From NCBI GenBank assembly GCA_047967505.1, contig CM106538.1: 64,000 bases of DNA. One strand, given 5' to 3'. Both the position numbers and the translations under genes were made by a program. The notes under the pieces are model-generated. The model worked only from the letters and a program-made list of their open reading frames with translations, had not been told where the DNA came from and did not search any database. This DNA comes from Dipteris shenzhenensis (lineage: Eukaryota; Polypodiophyta; Polypodiopsida; Gleicheniales). Shown here piece by piece: positions 22,399 to 35,400 of this stretch. The number at the start of each line of letters is the position of its first letter. The stretch's first letter is position 1.

Positions 22399-24221
22399 AG
22401 CTAGGGGGTACTTTTGGGTGGGTCAACGTTTGCTTGGGTGTAGCCAAACTATTTTCAGGGCCATTGTGGGGCCACGATGCGATGTGCTTTTGGGTGAATA
22501 TTTGAACCTTGCGCGAACCTACGCTCTCACCGGAAATTTTCTCGACGTCATGAATGCGTACTGGCATAATAATGAGACAATCTTATCATGGTCAATAGCG
22601 TAGAGCTCGACACATGGCACTTTATGCATTTACTCATGAGCATAGAGACTATTGCTCTCTGACTACATCACACATCCTTTGCCTTGCCATGTTTGCTTGT
22701 GCAGCTTCGCCATCTGTCACTGTACAACACAATCTTTTGCTGCGTTGACCATCGTGTTAGTTCAAGCACAACAGTGTTGGCCTGACAACAACACAAAACT
22801 TTTACCTTGCCACCTGTCATTACGCAGCTTCGCCATCTATTATTGCACAACACAATCTTTTGCTTTGCTTACCACCATGCTGGTTCAAGCAATGATGTTG
22901 GCATGGAGAGACCACCATGTTGGCATGAAGACCACCGTGGCATGTCAATCTCTAATGGGACTCCTCAAGGTCCATATCCACAACCACTGCGTTGGATGTT
23001 GGAGCTATTTTCGTTCTAAACCAAGGAAAATAGCGTTATTTTAGAGATATTTTAGTCGTATTACTCCTTGTGTAACAATTTCTCAACCATCGCATACGTT
23101 CTTGGAGCTATTTTAGTTCCAAGCTAAGGAAAATGTAGACATTTACAATTTAGTATAGTTTTCTTGCAACCACCGTGCTGGTTATTGGAGTTATCATAGT
23201 TCTAAAGCACTGCGCTGGTTATTGGAACCATTTTCACTACAATAAGAATAGTTTTTTCAACAATTTCTTGTGCAACGATCCCTATGGTTGCATTAAAATC
23301 TAAACGAGGGCAGAAATATGCCATTTGTTCTTCATTAGAGCCACTTTCACTACCGAAGTAACAGCCAACAATAGTTTTGGTGATAATGGTACTACATTGA
23401 AATTGAAATAAAAGAAATTACATTCGATAGTTTTTGCAATAATAGTATTACATCAAAATTGAAACAAAATAAATTACATCCAAAGAAAAAATTTAACAAA
23501 ACAGATTGCATACAAAGATGCTAGCACTTTGTTTTTGTGACACTTCTTTAAGCACTTGTCAACACCAACACTACGGCAGGACTAGGTGTCACTTTTTGCC
23601 CTTATTAGCACTTTCTTACACTTTTGACTAGGTGCCTTGTATGCAAGGGACAATACGAGCACCTCGTAGTGCTATCGTATGTAGGACTTTCTTACAATTT
23701 TGACTTGGAACTCCTCGTATGCAGGGGATAATATGAGCACCTCGTAATTGAAATAACCTTTTTCATAACAACTTCATAAGTCAAGGCACTGGAAAAGGGA
23801 ACTCAACTTTGAGGTGAGCTCAATCGAGCATAGCATTCGACAGCGGACAAGGAACTCAATATGGTGGTGAGCTTTAGCACACTGACGCATGCTCTCAGTG
23901 TGTTAGAGCTGATCACCAAGTTGAGTTCCTTCCCCAGTGCGAAAGGTTGTGCGCAATTACGAGAGGCTCAACACCAAGTTGAGTTCTCTTCCAGTGCCTC
24001 ACAGAACAACGACGACCCGTTTCCCTTGGCTCCCCATCCTGCAACATGGTTGGTCATGAGGTTTTTCTTTCAAGTCTTTCAAGGAATTGCCTTTGTCATA
24101 GCAACTTCTTTCAAGGCACTACCGGGGTTATCAAAGAATTGCTTCTTTCAAGCACTGGCAAAGAGAACTCAACTTGGCGGTGAGCTCAATCGAGTAGAAC
24201 ATTCGACAATTGACAATACTA
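22399..24221. repeat. Repeat-filled core between the direct repeats
   Basis: No transposon protein found. It contains a ~125-bp tandem duplication (about 22678-22790 and 22803-22910, sharing GCAGCTTCGCCATCT and ACAACACAATCTTTTGCT), a repeated GTTGGAGCTATTTT block near 22998 and 23103, a duplicated ATTGAAA(T/C)AAAA..AATTACATC block near 23400-23480, a duplicated GAGCACCTCGTA block near 23658 and 23735, and GAACTCAAC...GTGAGCTCAATCGAG at 23798 and again at 24165. It looks like a non-autonomous element or repeated local duplication. Confidence 0.5.
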
Positions 24222-24797
24222 ATAGGTTGAACACTAGGTCTTGGGCTACAAGGCAACTGAATGATCAAACGTTAGAGTTGGCATTGCAAGTAGCCTTTGG
24301 TATGATGACTTTGATTAACGGACTCATAGAGATTGGGAGCCTATGAGAACTATTGGGTACCCTAGCTCCCCCTTAACCCAAGCCTAGGAATTTTCCCCTT
24401 TGCATGGGGATGCATGTTTGAGACCATTAAGGGTGCCATGAGTTTTTGCTAGTAGATTTTGAGCTTTAAATGGAGTGATCTTATGACACATAGGTGGTTC
24501 TTAGAATTTGTGGTATTGTGTAGGGAAGGCAATCGGTGCCTGATGTGTGTTGTAGACTTTGATCTTCCATGCAATTTGATGAAAGAGCCTCTAACTAACA
24601 TCAACAGTTCTTCAATGCTCGTTTGAGCTTTGCATTGCTAGACATCCAGCCATGGCAGTGTCGTGGGAAATCCCTCTTAACATGCTAGGACCTAGAAGTA
24701 TGAGCTCTTGTGGGATAATTTGGGACTTGGGTCCCCTGATTTTGAAGGCTTTACCTGGAATCTTGGATTGAGGCATGCAAAAAAGATGGTGATGGAA
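24222..24797. repeat. ~550-bp direct repeat, right copy
   Basis: Matches 21830-22398 in the same orientation, from ATTGCAAGTAGCCTT (24286) to AAAAAAGATGGTGATG (24797). After this point the two flanks no longer match. Confidence 0.75.
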
Positions 24798-26500
24798 GCT
24801 ATACTATCCATCTCAAGTTGGCGAAAAATGAATTTGAGTCGTTAGATTGAGCCCCTTTCATAATGGTAAATTGAGGGGTAATTGTGGGCCCTACTCACAC
24901 AAGCTTGCTAAATGGCACACAACCTATCTCCATCGAACCTATAATCAACATTTGATGGCTGAAAATCTACTCAAGTCCACCTTTCACCTCCAGGTAAACA
25001 TGGCTTGTCGAATCCGCCGCTTCACCATTTGCCTCTTGTTGACCCTTTTTACCCGCTCGGTGATGAAGGGTGTCCTCTAGTTGATCCCTACTTCGTCAAT
25101 GGCAAGGTTTAGCGGAGCCTAGAATTGCCATCATGTAATCTTTAACCACTGATTTTCAAAACCCACCAACCGACGCCTGTGCCAAACAAGCACCCTTAGA
25201 TCCAATTCAATCGAATGGCGTGTGCGTTTCGACTGTCTCCAACCTTAGATCTGGGTTCCATCCAACGGTCTGTCCATGCCTAGAGAACAGTGGTACCCGT
25301 CGTAGAGCACCCTTCGTGTCTCACAAATGTGCACCAATGGCAACGAGCCACATGTCGTGCACTTTAAATCTACCAATCATGCAATCCAGGTGTGAATGGA
25401 CTTGAATTCCAATTGAGGGATGCGCTGCCTTGCTGCTGCCATTGATGGCCGAAAATTGACACCGGTTGCCACTGTGGGTCAAAAACCGGGGCATCAAGCT
25501 CATGACCTCTGGTTAGTTGGTGGTGGGCCCAGTTTCCTCCTGGGAATTGGCGATTCTCTCTAGATTCGAGAGTTGCTCCATCTTAGAATTGTGTTGCCAG
25601 TTGGAGCTCCCATCCAAGCATGGAGTGGCTATGGAAGCCACGATCCGCTCCACATTTCCTCTTTGGCAATGGCCGTGCTCTTCAATGTGAAGATCAGGTC
25701 GAGGATCGCGATCTGTAGCTGCCGGGTGTGAGTTCTTGCACTAGCTGAGTCGGGAGGTTGCACATCTAAAAGTATGATGGGGAAGAAACTGCCAGCCTTC
25801 CACATTCTGCTACATTTTAGAGACTCGAGATTCGAGATCAACTTGGTTGCGTGGCAGCAATTACGCAAAGATTGATGAGGCTGCAGCATGAGCGTAATGA
25901 ATCGCTGATGACAAGAGCCAAGTGGACCATAAACTTTGTGCTTTTTCTTGATGCTCATCTCGACAAGGCTGTCGAATTGATAATCAGAGATCCGCGAATG
26001 TTTTGTGATGCTTTGAGCCACTAACTGCGGATCAATCGTTATCAAAAGCGGACTCCGGAGGCACGCTGCTGCAGCAAAATCTGCATCTCACAGCCAGCAT
26101 TATCTAGTTTTTCCGAGATCGCGTGACTAGCTCGAGCGACTCGCGAGTGTAGAATATGGCGAGGCGACCTGTGAGAGCTTGGACTTGGAAGTTGGAGAGT
26201 GGAGACGAATTGATACAGTCAGAGATTGCAGCCGTGAATTGGATACGCAGGAGAGGGATGATAATAAGAGCGATAAATCCGAAGAGCGTTAGATACAAAA
26301 TCATACGATGACAATGACACACGATATACACAAGCAGTGGATCGTCGTCGTACGAGGCTGTGAGCGATCGACGGGACGCGAATCACGCGATGAATCAATG
26401 ATGGGTGATGATGGGAGGAGCACGTAGGCGAAGGAAGCATCATCAGCTGGAGCCAGGGAGCGTGAGTGATGATGAGATGATGGATACGGATTCCGGAAAA
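24798..26500. other. Upstream region of the LRR receptor gene, no certain gene
   Basis: CpG density rises from about 25600 onward, unlike the transposon flanks, suggesting low-methylation host sequence. Minus-strand frames at 25629-26045, 26104-26331 (with a hydrophobic FGFIALIIIPLL segment) and 26219-26443 overlap in different frames. A divergent, decayed membrane-protein gene is conceivable but no family motif is clear. Confidence 0.35.
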
Positions 26501-26951
26501 TGAATCGTGCTGCCCAGTGCCCTCGTCTGGAGTTACAACTCTTACGTATTCAGTTGTTGTCCTCCCCAGTTTGTCGCCACTCCTCTCTACAAGTTCTCAA
26601 CATGCCATCCACGCTCGCATATCTCTATTGCAGTAACTGCTCGTGACTGCTACCTCACCGACCACTTCCTCAGTGCTCACGTTGCATGTACGCTCTGCAG
26701 TTTCTGCTCTCAGTCTGCCTCGCCTCTCATCAGCTCGTGAATCGCTTCCTTTCCCTTCCTCCCTCCTCTCAGTCAACCCCTTCTTTTCATCCCTGCCTCT
26801 TCCCCAGCATCATCATCCACCCCACCTCTTTCCAGAAACGAATCCCCCTCCCGTGTCCCCCTATTCCCACTACTCTCTACCCAAATCAGCTAACCTGTTT
26901 TTCTGCTTGCGACTTCCTGCAACTCTTTGTCTAAGCTCCTCCCTGCATGAA
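26501..26951 (+). promoter_or_regulatory. Putative promoter and pyrimidine-rich 5' leader of the LRR gene
   Basis: The 250 bp before the start codon are strongly C/T-rich, as is common in plant 5' untranslated leaders. Frames overlapping it (26507-27089) lack motifs. No clear TATA box was found at a sensible distance, so the transcription start is not fixed. Confidence 0.4.
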
Positions 26952-27033
26952 ATGGCCCATTTCGCGCTGCTTTTCGTTGCCTGTTTGTTTACCTTGCTCA
27001 GCTCACCTTCGGCCGAAGCATTATCGCAGGAAG
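26952..27033 (+). CDS. LRR gene exon 1: signal peptide
   Basis: Starts MAHFALLFVACLFTLLSS, a classic secretion signal, with likely cleavage after AEA. The donor GGAAG|GTACGG leaves phase 1. An ATG five bases upstream is out of frame. It is the first ATG followed by a signal peptide that joins exon 2 in frame. Confidence 0.85.
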
Positions 27034-30000
27034 GTACGGTGTGCTCCTATAAACTACATGCATTTTATTGTTCTTGCACTGTGACATAATGGCTGCTGGA
27101 ATCTCTCTCGATACAAGTAAAATTGAATTCATGCGTCTTTCCTGAGTAGTGTCCCTAGACGAAAGGAAAGAGGACATGTGGACCTCAACATCGCATTGGT
27201 TTCATTTTAATCAGGAGCGAGCTTACTGGCCTTCAAAGCAGCGGTGATTGACAGTCGAGCGGTTTTAGCTGACTGGAATCCGTCAGACACATTTCCGTGC
27301 AACTGGACAGGCATTTGGTGCGACGCTCGGTCAAAAAAAGTAGTTTCGATGTAAGTTGTTACGCTGACGCGCCTGCGCCCTTTTCGTATCGCTTCTGGCA
27401 TGTTCGTTGGAGCGATTCCAGTTTCCTTTTGAACTGTTCATTAGGAATGTGACCACTGATGACCAGATAGATCACGTTTTTCCCCTCTGATCAGGTTTAA
27501 GCCAACAGAAGTAATGCGGAGTGAATTCTAGAGGGGCCGACAACTTGGTTCATCATCTTTTGCATTGGGCATGGGGTACTGTAGAATCTCTAATTTTTCC
27601 CACGTTTCTTACACCGCCACAGTTAGCAAATTTAGGGTAGTGTTGTTTTTGCCTCATCATCTACCTTCTTGAATAGGGTATTTAGGTTATCGAACGATGA
27701 AAACATGTCTATACGTTCTGCAGATCCAAGTTAAATCGGCATGGCCTTCCTGTTAGATTAAATGCGTTGGTTAGAGACGTGAAAAACTCCTTGTATGATC
27801 AGATATGTATTCTAGAGTTAATCATCTGAACCTGGATGCGTGCACTCTTTAATACCTCCGCCGACGTGTCTGTTGTGCTCAGGCTTGGGATTGAACGGGA
27901 GGTTGTCATTGTGAATTAAAGTTCAAGGTGAGGTGTCTGCCAAGTTCACCGTGCAGTGCTTGAATGTCATGTGGGACCCCTGCGGGACTTGTTTAAATCT
28001 TGATAGTCACCCTTTCAATTCCATTCTCATTCGTGGAGCTGATATATTTATGCATTAGCCTAGACTGGCATGGTCCAAGAGTACACACAATTGTTCTGGA
28101 GACTCTTCGTGCAGGATATACATGAATGGTTGCATTTTAGGGATTATACCTCACTTGGCATCTGATGTGAGAGCCTATGAGACTCAACCATCAAGCGAGA
28201 TGCAAAGCCAAGGTTAAGTGCAAGCAAATTGAGGGCAGTGCATACGGAAGTCTGACAAGAAGCCCAAAATGCTTGAATGGCATACGATAGGAAGGTCACA
28301 TCAGCTCTATTTCCAAGGTATCCAACAGTTAAAAGCAACAAAATACCTTGCTCCAAGCTGTACCAACAGCTGGACGCAAATTTTGCAGCAAAGGTAATGT
28401 TACACCAGAAAAATCAGGGATTAAAGGACATTCAAGAGCCATCATGGACACCAGGGAAAAGGCCAAGTTCATGCTTTAAATGTGGTAAGGAATTTATACT
28501 GGGATAGGGACAACGTGAAATTTTTTCATTTCTCATAGAACTGCTGCTTTTGCCTTGCCAACGGCGTTTGGTTAAGAAGAAGGATGGCTTGCATGTGCAT
28601 TGATAACAGAGATCACAACAAGGTCACCATCAAAATAGGGTTTTAATCCCTAGGATTCACTTGTTGGATTAACTTGAGAGTTCTTCGTATTTCATGCAGA
28701 TTGATCTAACATCAGGATACCACAAGATCAAGGTGAGCATGCATGATAAGCATAAGACAACCTTACATAAATCACCTTTGGGTTGACTAATGCACCAGCC
28801 ACTGATGAAAAATATATTCCCACCAGCAGTTTTATGCGAAGCCCAGCCAATGCATCTTTATGGTAGAAGAGGTTGAATATGTTGAGCATATTATAGGCAA
28901 AACTAGAGTCAGCTAAGTTGAAGATCTAAAATTTTGCTTTGAAACTTGACTCATTCACTAGCGTTGAGATGTTTGGACTCTGTTTCATGGTCATTCATCG
29001 TAAAGGAGATGAGTGGGCAAAGGATTAGGGGCAGTTTTAAGGCAAGAGCATTGTTGATAGCTTTTGAAAGGAGAAAACTAGCTGATAAAGTGCTCAATTA
29101 CCATGTATATGACCAGCAGATGTTGGTAATCCTGCATGCCTTCAAAGGTTGGCATCACAACCTAAATGGAGGCAAATAAGATGTGATACCATTCGCATGT
29201 CGTAAGTCGTTGGTAAATTGTTTTTTGAAGTGTATCTTACAGCTTTTACTGTAGATTCTCTAAAAGTCTTGTTCCCTATGGTAATTTTGCAGAGACCTTG
29301 CTGGTAGTAACTTAAGTGGAGTTCTTGCTCCAGATTTAGGAGGTCTAACGAAATTGCACAGACTGTAAGCCTAAGTCTATCCATAACTATCTTGATGTAT
29401 TTTTTCTTTTTCTGATCTTCAAGATGGAAGTTGCCATCCTTGCGAATTGTAGGAGATATTGAAAATTTGCTCATCTGTTGCTCCAGGTATTTACAGTATA
29501 ATAACTTTCATGGAAATGTACCACAAGAGTTGGCAAATTGTACACGCATGAGAATCCTGTAAGAGAGTGCATTTGATCAATGTAACTGATTTGAATCTGG
29601 TGTATCATTTTTTTGCAAATATCTGCATCCTTTCCGGGGCTGAGTTGACAGTTTTTGCACAGGAGTCTTCATCATAACAACTTGAGTGGTAGTCTACCTT
29701 CTCAATTTGGGAGCTATGGGCTTCTTCAAGCTCTGTAAGCATTATATCTCCATCTTGTGATAGAAACAGATGGACTAACTATAGTACATGCGATTATAAA
29801 ATTACTTTTTGGTTCATCCATGCCCTAAATATTTTGTCACGGCTGCTTGCTTTTATGATAATAAATATGCGCATGAACTGATGGAGTGGCATTGACAGGT
29901 ATTTGCAGAACAATGGCTTCACAGGATCTATACCATTGAATTTTGGCAATCTTCCATCTCTTATAACTTTGTAAGTAGCCCTCTTTTTAAGCTTCTATTT

Positions 30001-33000
30001 AATATTTCCTTTGAGTTTTGAGAGGGTACGTCGTAGAAACACGACACTACCATCAATTCAAGCGTTCTTTATGGCAGATGCTAATTGGCATTGGGAATGT
30101 ACATTTTATTGGTGTAGTTTTAGTAGACTCTGATCCTGATAAGCTTGATAAATTTGATACAATTATCGATGATAAATTCAATGCTAGGGTGAACTGTCAT
30201 TTAGATTCTCCAATGTTAAATGCATTCAGTTCAGTTTGCTTATACTTTGCTTTGTCATTCTGTTATTTAGGTCTGTGTTTAAAAGAAAAGCAAAAAGGAA
30301 AAATCCATCCTCTTTTAACAAGCAGCTGAGGTGATTTTGTCATGGGCATCCACAAGCCCGTGGCCATGCTAGCTGGTGCCAGCGCAGGCAGCCAGGTTAA
30401 CTGCCACGCAGGCATCCATACAGCCATGCAGGCAGCCTTGCGCAGTCAGCAATCAGCACACAGTCAACAGGCAGTCAACCCCACATGATCGCAGGTCAAA
30501 AAGCACAGATTTGACTTTTAGTTAAAAGTCAACACGGCGAGTCCTTTGACCGGCTTGGTCAACGGTCGGCATTGACCAGCCAACCAAGGTCAATGGTCGG
30601 CGTTGACCAAGTCGGCCAGGCTGACCTAACAGCCTATAAAAGGGCAGCCTTTGGCCCTCATTCTTCATCCACTCCTCAGGCCTTCAAGCCTTAGAGCAGC
30701 AGAGCCCAGGCCTTGCCGCAGCAGACCAGCAGGGTAGCCTCAACCTCTTCAGGGATCTAGTGAGGATTCACCTCCTCTATGTAGTCTAGTCTTCTGGTTT
30801 TGTAGTGAGTTTCAGCCCCTTCATATAGTTGTATTCGGCCCTTTGGGCATTCATTATTCTGTTGTATATCTATTTCCTCTTCGGAGGTTTACTACATTCT
30901 CTCCCTCTGATTCTCTCACTCACATCCACAACATCACTTGGTGTATTGAGTGCATTATCTTGCAGTTGCAGTTAGTATTGAGCAGAAGAGAGAGTGAGGA
31001 TAGTCTATCTTCCGCCACATTGGTATCAGAGCTTCAGTTTTCGTTCCAGAGATGGGGAGAGTCAGTCTAGGGGCAGCTCTATTGTTTTATGGTCCAACGG
31101 TTAGGACACCATGAGCACCAGTGAGCAATCCAACACAGGGGGAAGGGTTCAGTGCCTCAACCACCACCACCACCACCCCCACCCCCACCACGGAACCCCG
31201 CAGATTCTTCCATGTCTGCCATGATAGCCTTGTTGCAGGCTATGATGCAAATGCAACAACAGTCCGAGGCCCTCTTCGCGTATGACCCAGCTTCAAGAGA
31301 TGCGGGAAGATCATGAGCAGGCCGTTAGAGAGCGAAAGGCTAGCTAGGAGGCAAAAGAAGAATGTGATTGGTCAGCTCAGATAGCAAAAGACGAACACGA
31401 TCGAGAGGCTTGAGAAGCCAAGGAATTGTGGGACCATGAGGCTCAAGAGGCAAAGGAGCTCCGCAAACGTACTGCTCGAGAAGAGAAGGAAGAACGGGAC
31501 CGGCAGCTTCTCATTTCTCTATGCTGATCAATAGGGGGAGAAACGGAGAGACTTACACCTCCAGCCAAGCCTTCCTTTTTGGGGAAACTCAACTTCACAT
31601 GGTATGATGTTAAGCAAGAACCCTCAGTGTTGACTTCGTGGCTTAATTAATTCGAAAGTTATTTTTCAGTGATGCCTACGAAGGACAATGAGTGGTGCAT
31701 CCTAACATCCATGCACCTCATAGGTGAGGCGGTCACCTGGCGGCTCAAGTGGCAGAAGGACCACTATGATGCAGACGAGGAAACACCTCTTTACAACTGG
31801 ATGGAATTCGTGAAAGATCTTCGATCATGGTTCCTGCCACCACAGTACCTAGACAGGCTCCAGAGTCAGCTCTACGAGCTACGATAGGGAGACACTGAGA
31901 CGGCAAACCATTATGTGAATAAGTTCACTTAGGTGTCTATATAGTTGCAGCTAAAGGAGAGTCAAAAACTAAGCAAATTTTTCCATGGGCTTCGTACAGA
32001 CATCCAATGGTATGTTAGAAGTTTGGGGCCATAGGATTATGAGTGTGCATACGAGCTTGCTTATAACTTTGAGCTCATGCACAAGGGCCAAGGTTCCAAG
32101 CACGTCAACAGTAAGAAGTCCCAAGATTCCATGCCAGGTGATGGTGGGAATGGGTAACGGAAGAAGAGCTGGATGGTGAAGGACAGCAATGGCTATGGCG
32201 AATACTTGGATACAGCTACACGAGCACTCTAGACAAAGGAGAACCGATGCTTCCATTGTCACGTGCCGATGCATCCATTGTCACGTGCTGGGCCATAATA
32301 AGAAAGATTGCTTGCATTACCAGAAGCTTCTAACAGGAGGAGTTGTGTCAAGTGGTTCAGCAACAGCTTCAACAACCTCAGTAGTCATTGAGGAGCTTGA
32401 TGAACAGTAGACTATAGGGACAGCCTCTAGTAGTCATCCAAGAGCTTGAAGCTCAGCAGAATGGGGAGCCTCGTCAGTTTGCCAATATGTTTCAGTTTTA
32501 TGGATAGGTCGGTGGTGAGAAGGTCCTTATCTTGGCAGAGTTAGGCAACTTCGAGGACATCATCTCCACCAAAGTAGCTCAAAAGGCTCAGTTGCCTTAG
32601 GCAGTGCCGAGGACATCAGTTTTATGGATAGGTCAGTGGTCAGAAGGCCCTTATCTTGGCAAACTCAAGCAGTTTCGAGGACATCATATCTACCAAAGCC
32701 GCTCATAAGGCTCAGTTGCTTCTTATGCCAACAGAACCAATGAACTTGAATGGTGCATTTCCAAGGCAGGAGATAGAGAGCAACATGCAGGTAGCGTCAG
32801 CCCCTCTGAAGATCTTAGGGTGGGTACACAGTCGGCAGCTTAGGGTTGTACCTACTCAGGTAGCGGATGTCATCTTGGGAGCACGATGGTGGCACCAGTT
32901 CGAAGTCCGACCAAATTGTCAGTACCAAGGCTTGGATGTCAAAATCCCAGACCATGGGTCCAAGTTTATCTATTGGAGTAAGGGTGTTCCACCTCGACCT

Positions 33001-35359
33001 TTGATATTAGTCATTTAAGGGGTGCGAGACTGGTGCCATCGAGATAAAGTCGTATAGCAAGATACAGGATTACAGTAGCCAACACGGTTGCAACAAGACT
33101 AGGATGCCTCTGTGAAACCCAATATTCCTCCATTCCTCTCACCTGGACCGAGGAAAACCACATGAAGCATCATGCTGTAGCATTACCCACAACCAATATT
33201 CTTACCAGAAGCTAGCACTAGACCCGGGAATTCCGTTCCTATAGATCGGGCTTCATGAACTGAGAGATCACTTCCGGATTCATGAACGAGGCATTTAGAT
33301 CAAGATTTATCATCCAGGTATATCACAGATAGTCACCTTTGTCAGCACGATGGGAAGCCCCCTGACAAAACATGTGTGCCTCAGGATCTATGGAGCACTC
33401 TAAGGTGGATGGAATCTATGTGGAAACATGATGAAGAGAGTGCTCATGACATGTACCTCAAGTCAATTAGGTTCCAAGATAGATTAGCTTGGACTCATAA
33501 AGAGAATCTTGAGATAGTGCAAAGTGCTTGATTGATATTACTTCAAATGAACCTCCCTTTTATAGGTGAGGGTACTTACATCCATATGCTTGCTCACATG
33601 TGGGATATCTCCTCCATGTCATGTGGCAGCTTGCCCTTTACTCATACCTTTGCCTTTAATCTATGGCACCACAACTCTCAACACCTCCCCTTGGTGCCAT
33701 GATCCTTTGGCTACTGCAAGGTGGTCAGATGTGAGTTACGTTCCATCACCTTCCCTTAGTGCATGCATTGCTACTTAAGGTGGTCAAGTGTGGTTTACAT
33801 GTCAATACCTCCCCTGGGTGCTTTCATAGCTACTTTCAGGTTTTACAAAATATAGGCAAGGTTGGCAAGGTTTTTGTTTCACAATACAGGTTGTTCCTGT
33901 CATTTTGCTCATGGCTTGATGATGACTCCACGTAGTTGAATTGCTGGTTCTTCAATCTGCATTCTTCTTCCTTGTGTAGCTTCCTGCATGATGCTTTGTT
34001 CTTCCATGTGCCTTGATGCTTTATGTGTGGATGCCATGCTTTCTGCTATGGTCATCTCATGCACTTGTGCTTTTGGCATGCTTTCTGCATTCATGCGTTG
34101 CTTTTTCATTTGTTGCAAAGGTCTTACCAATCGATTTCTTTCAATATTGGCAGTGTCTAATTGCATACAATGACTCTGACATGACAGGCGCGTGGAGCTC
34201 GAAAAGACGATCACTTTTCCTTTTTGGAGCGTGTCCAAATTCTTCTTGGATTGCAAGTTATGACTTGTCGAAGATTCTGTGAAGAAGAGAGCCTTTGATG
34301 ATGTGGCACAAGGATTCACATGCTGAATTCCATACTGTGCTTAACAAGGGCCTCTGTGCCTAGGTGGCACTTAAACCCAAATAGGTTTACCCATGGTTAC
34401 ACAAATTTTACCATGGTCCAGTTGAACCTAACCATTAGCTTAACCAAGGTTCAACTTAACCCCACACTAATCCTACCTTATCTGCCATGTGTCATTTTTC
34501 TGTGAGACTTTGGAGAAGGAAGGTTTGAGGCGACGACGGCGACGATGCGGTCTGCTGATTGGAGAAGAGACGAGCTACGATGTGGCAATTTGTTGCGTAG
34601 CTCGTTTTTTGATTTTCCGCAGCTGTACAGCTAGGCAAGGCTTGCTGGGTCGACGGTCACGGAGCTGTAGATGCGTTGTTGCGTAGATGAAAGCACTCCG
34701 TGAGCTCGTGGCTGGCCTAGGAGCTTTGGAGTTTCTGTTGCAAGGAGAGTGCTCTTAGTGGTAGTGAAGGTCGTGGAGAAGCGATGGTGCACAGGCTAGA
34801 CTTTTTGGAGTCCCGATGGCGGTTGCACGCTCTGTGCAGTAGTCGATTCGTAGAGCCGTTGGCAGAAGGGCCGACTGCATTGAGGCTTGAAGGAGCGTGG
34901 ATTTGTAGGCTGTCGATGGAGGTTTGGAGTCGCTGACGAGGTTGTATATGAGCTGTGGGCGCTGTAGTTGGCTGAAGTAACTGCCTTTGTGAAGAGCGGT
35001 TCTTGGAGATGCTTGGGTAGTGTTGCTCATGGATGGCGTTCTGCGTTGCTTGTCGTGGTAATGCTCTAGTCTACCTTTGCTTTGCAGGAAGGCCGTTAGA
35101 AGGAGTTGTTGAATAGAAGCTTGGAGCTAGTTGGCGTAGGCTTTGTGAAGCAGAGAAAAGATGGCCATTGAGTTGTGTGGAGGCTTGGCCAGCTGGACAA
35201 ATTGCTCGAAGGGCGCTTGGGACTGAAGCAGCTTGGTCGAGGTAGCAAAGCTCTCAACAAACTGAACAAACAGAGACTCTCTTTCTCACAAGCTCTCTCT
35301 AAGAAGAAGAAGAAGAAGAACTCCTTACTAATCTATCTCACAAGATAGATCTCTAAAAG

Positions 35360-35400
<41 letters not shown>

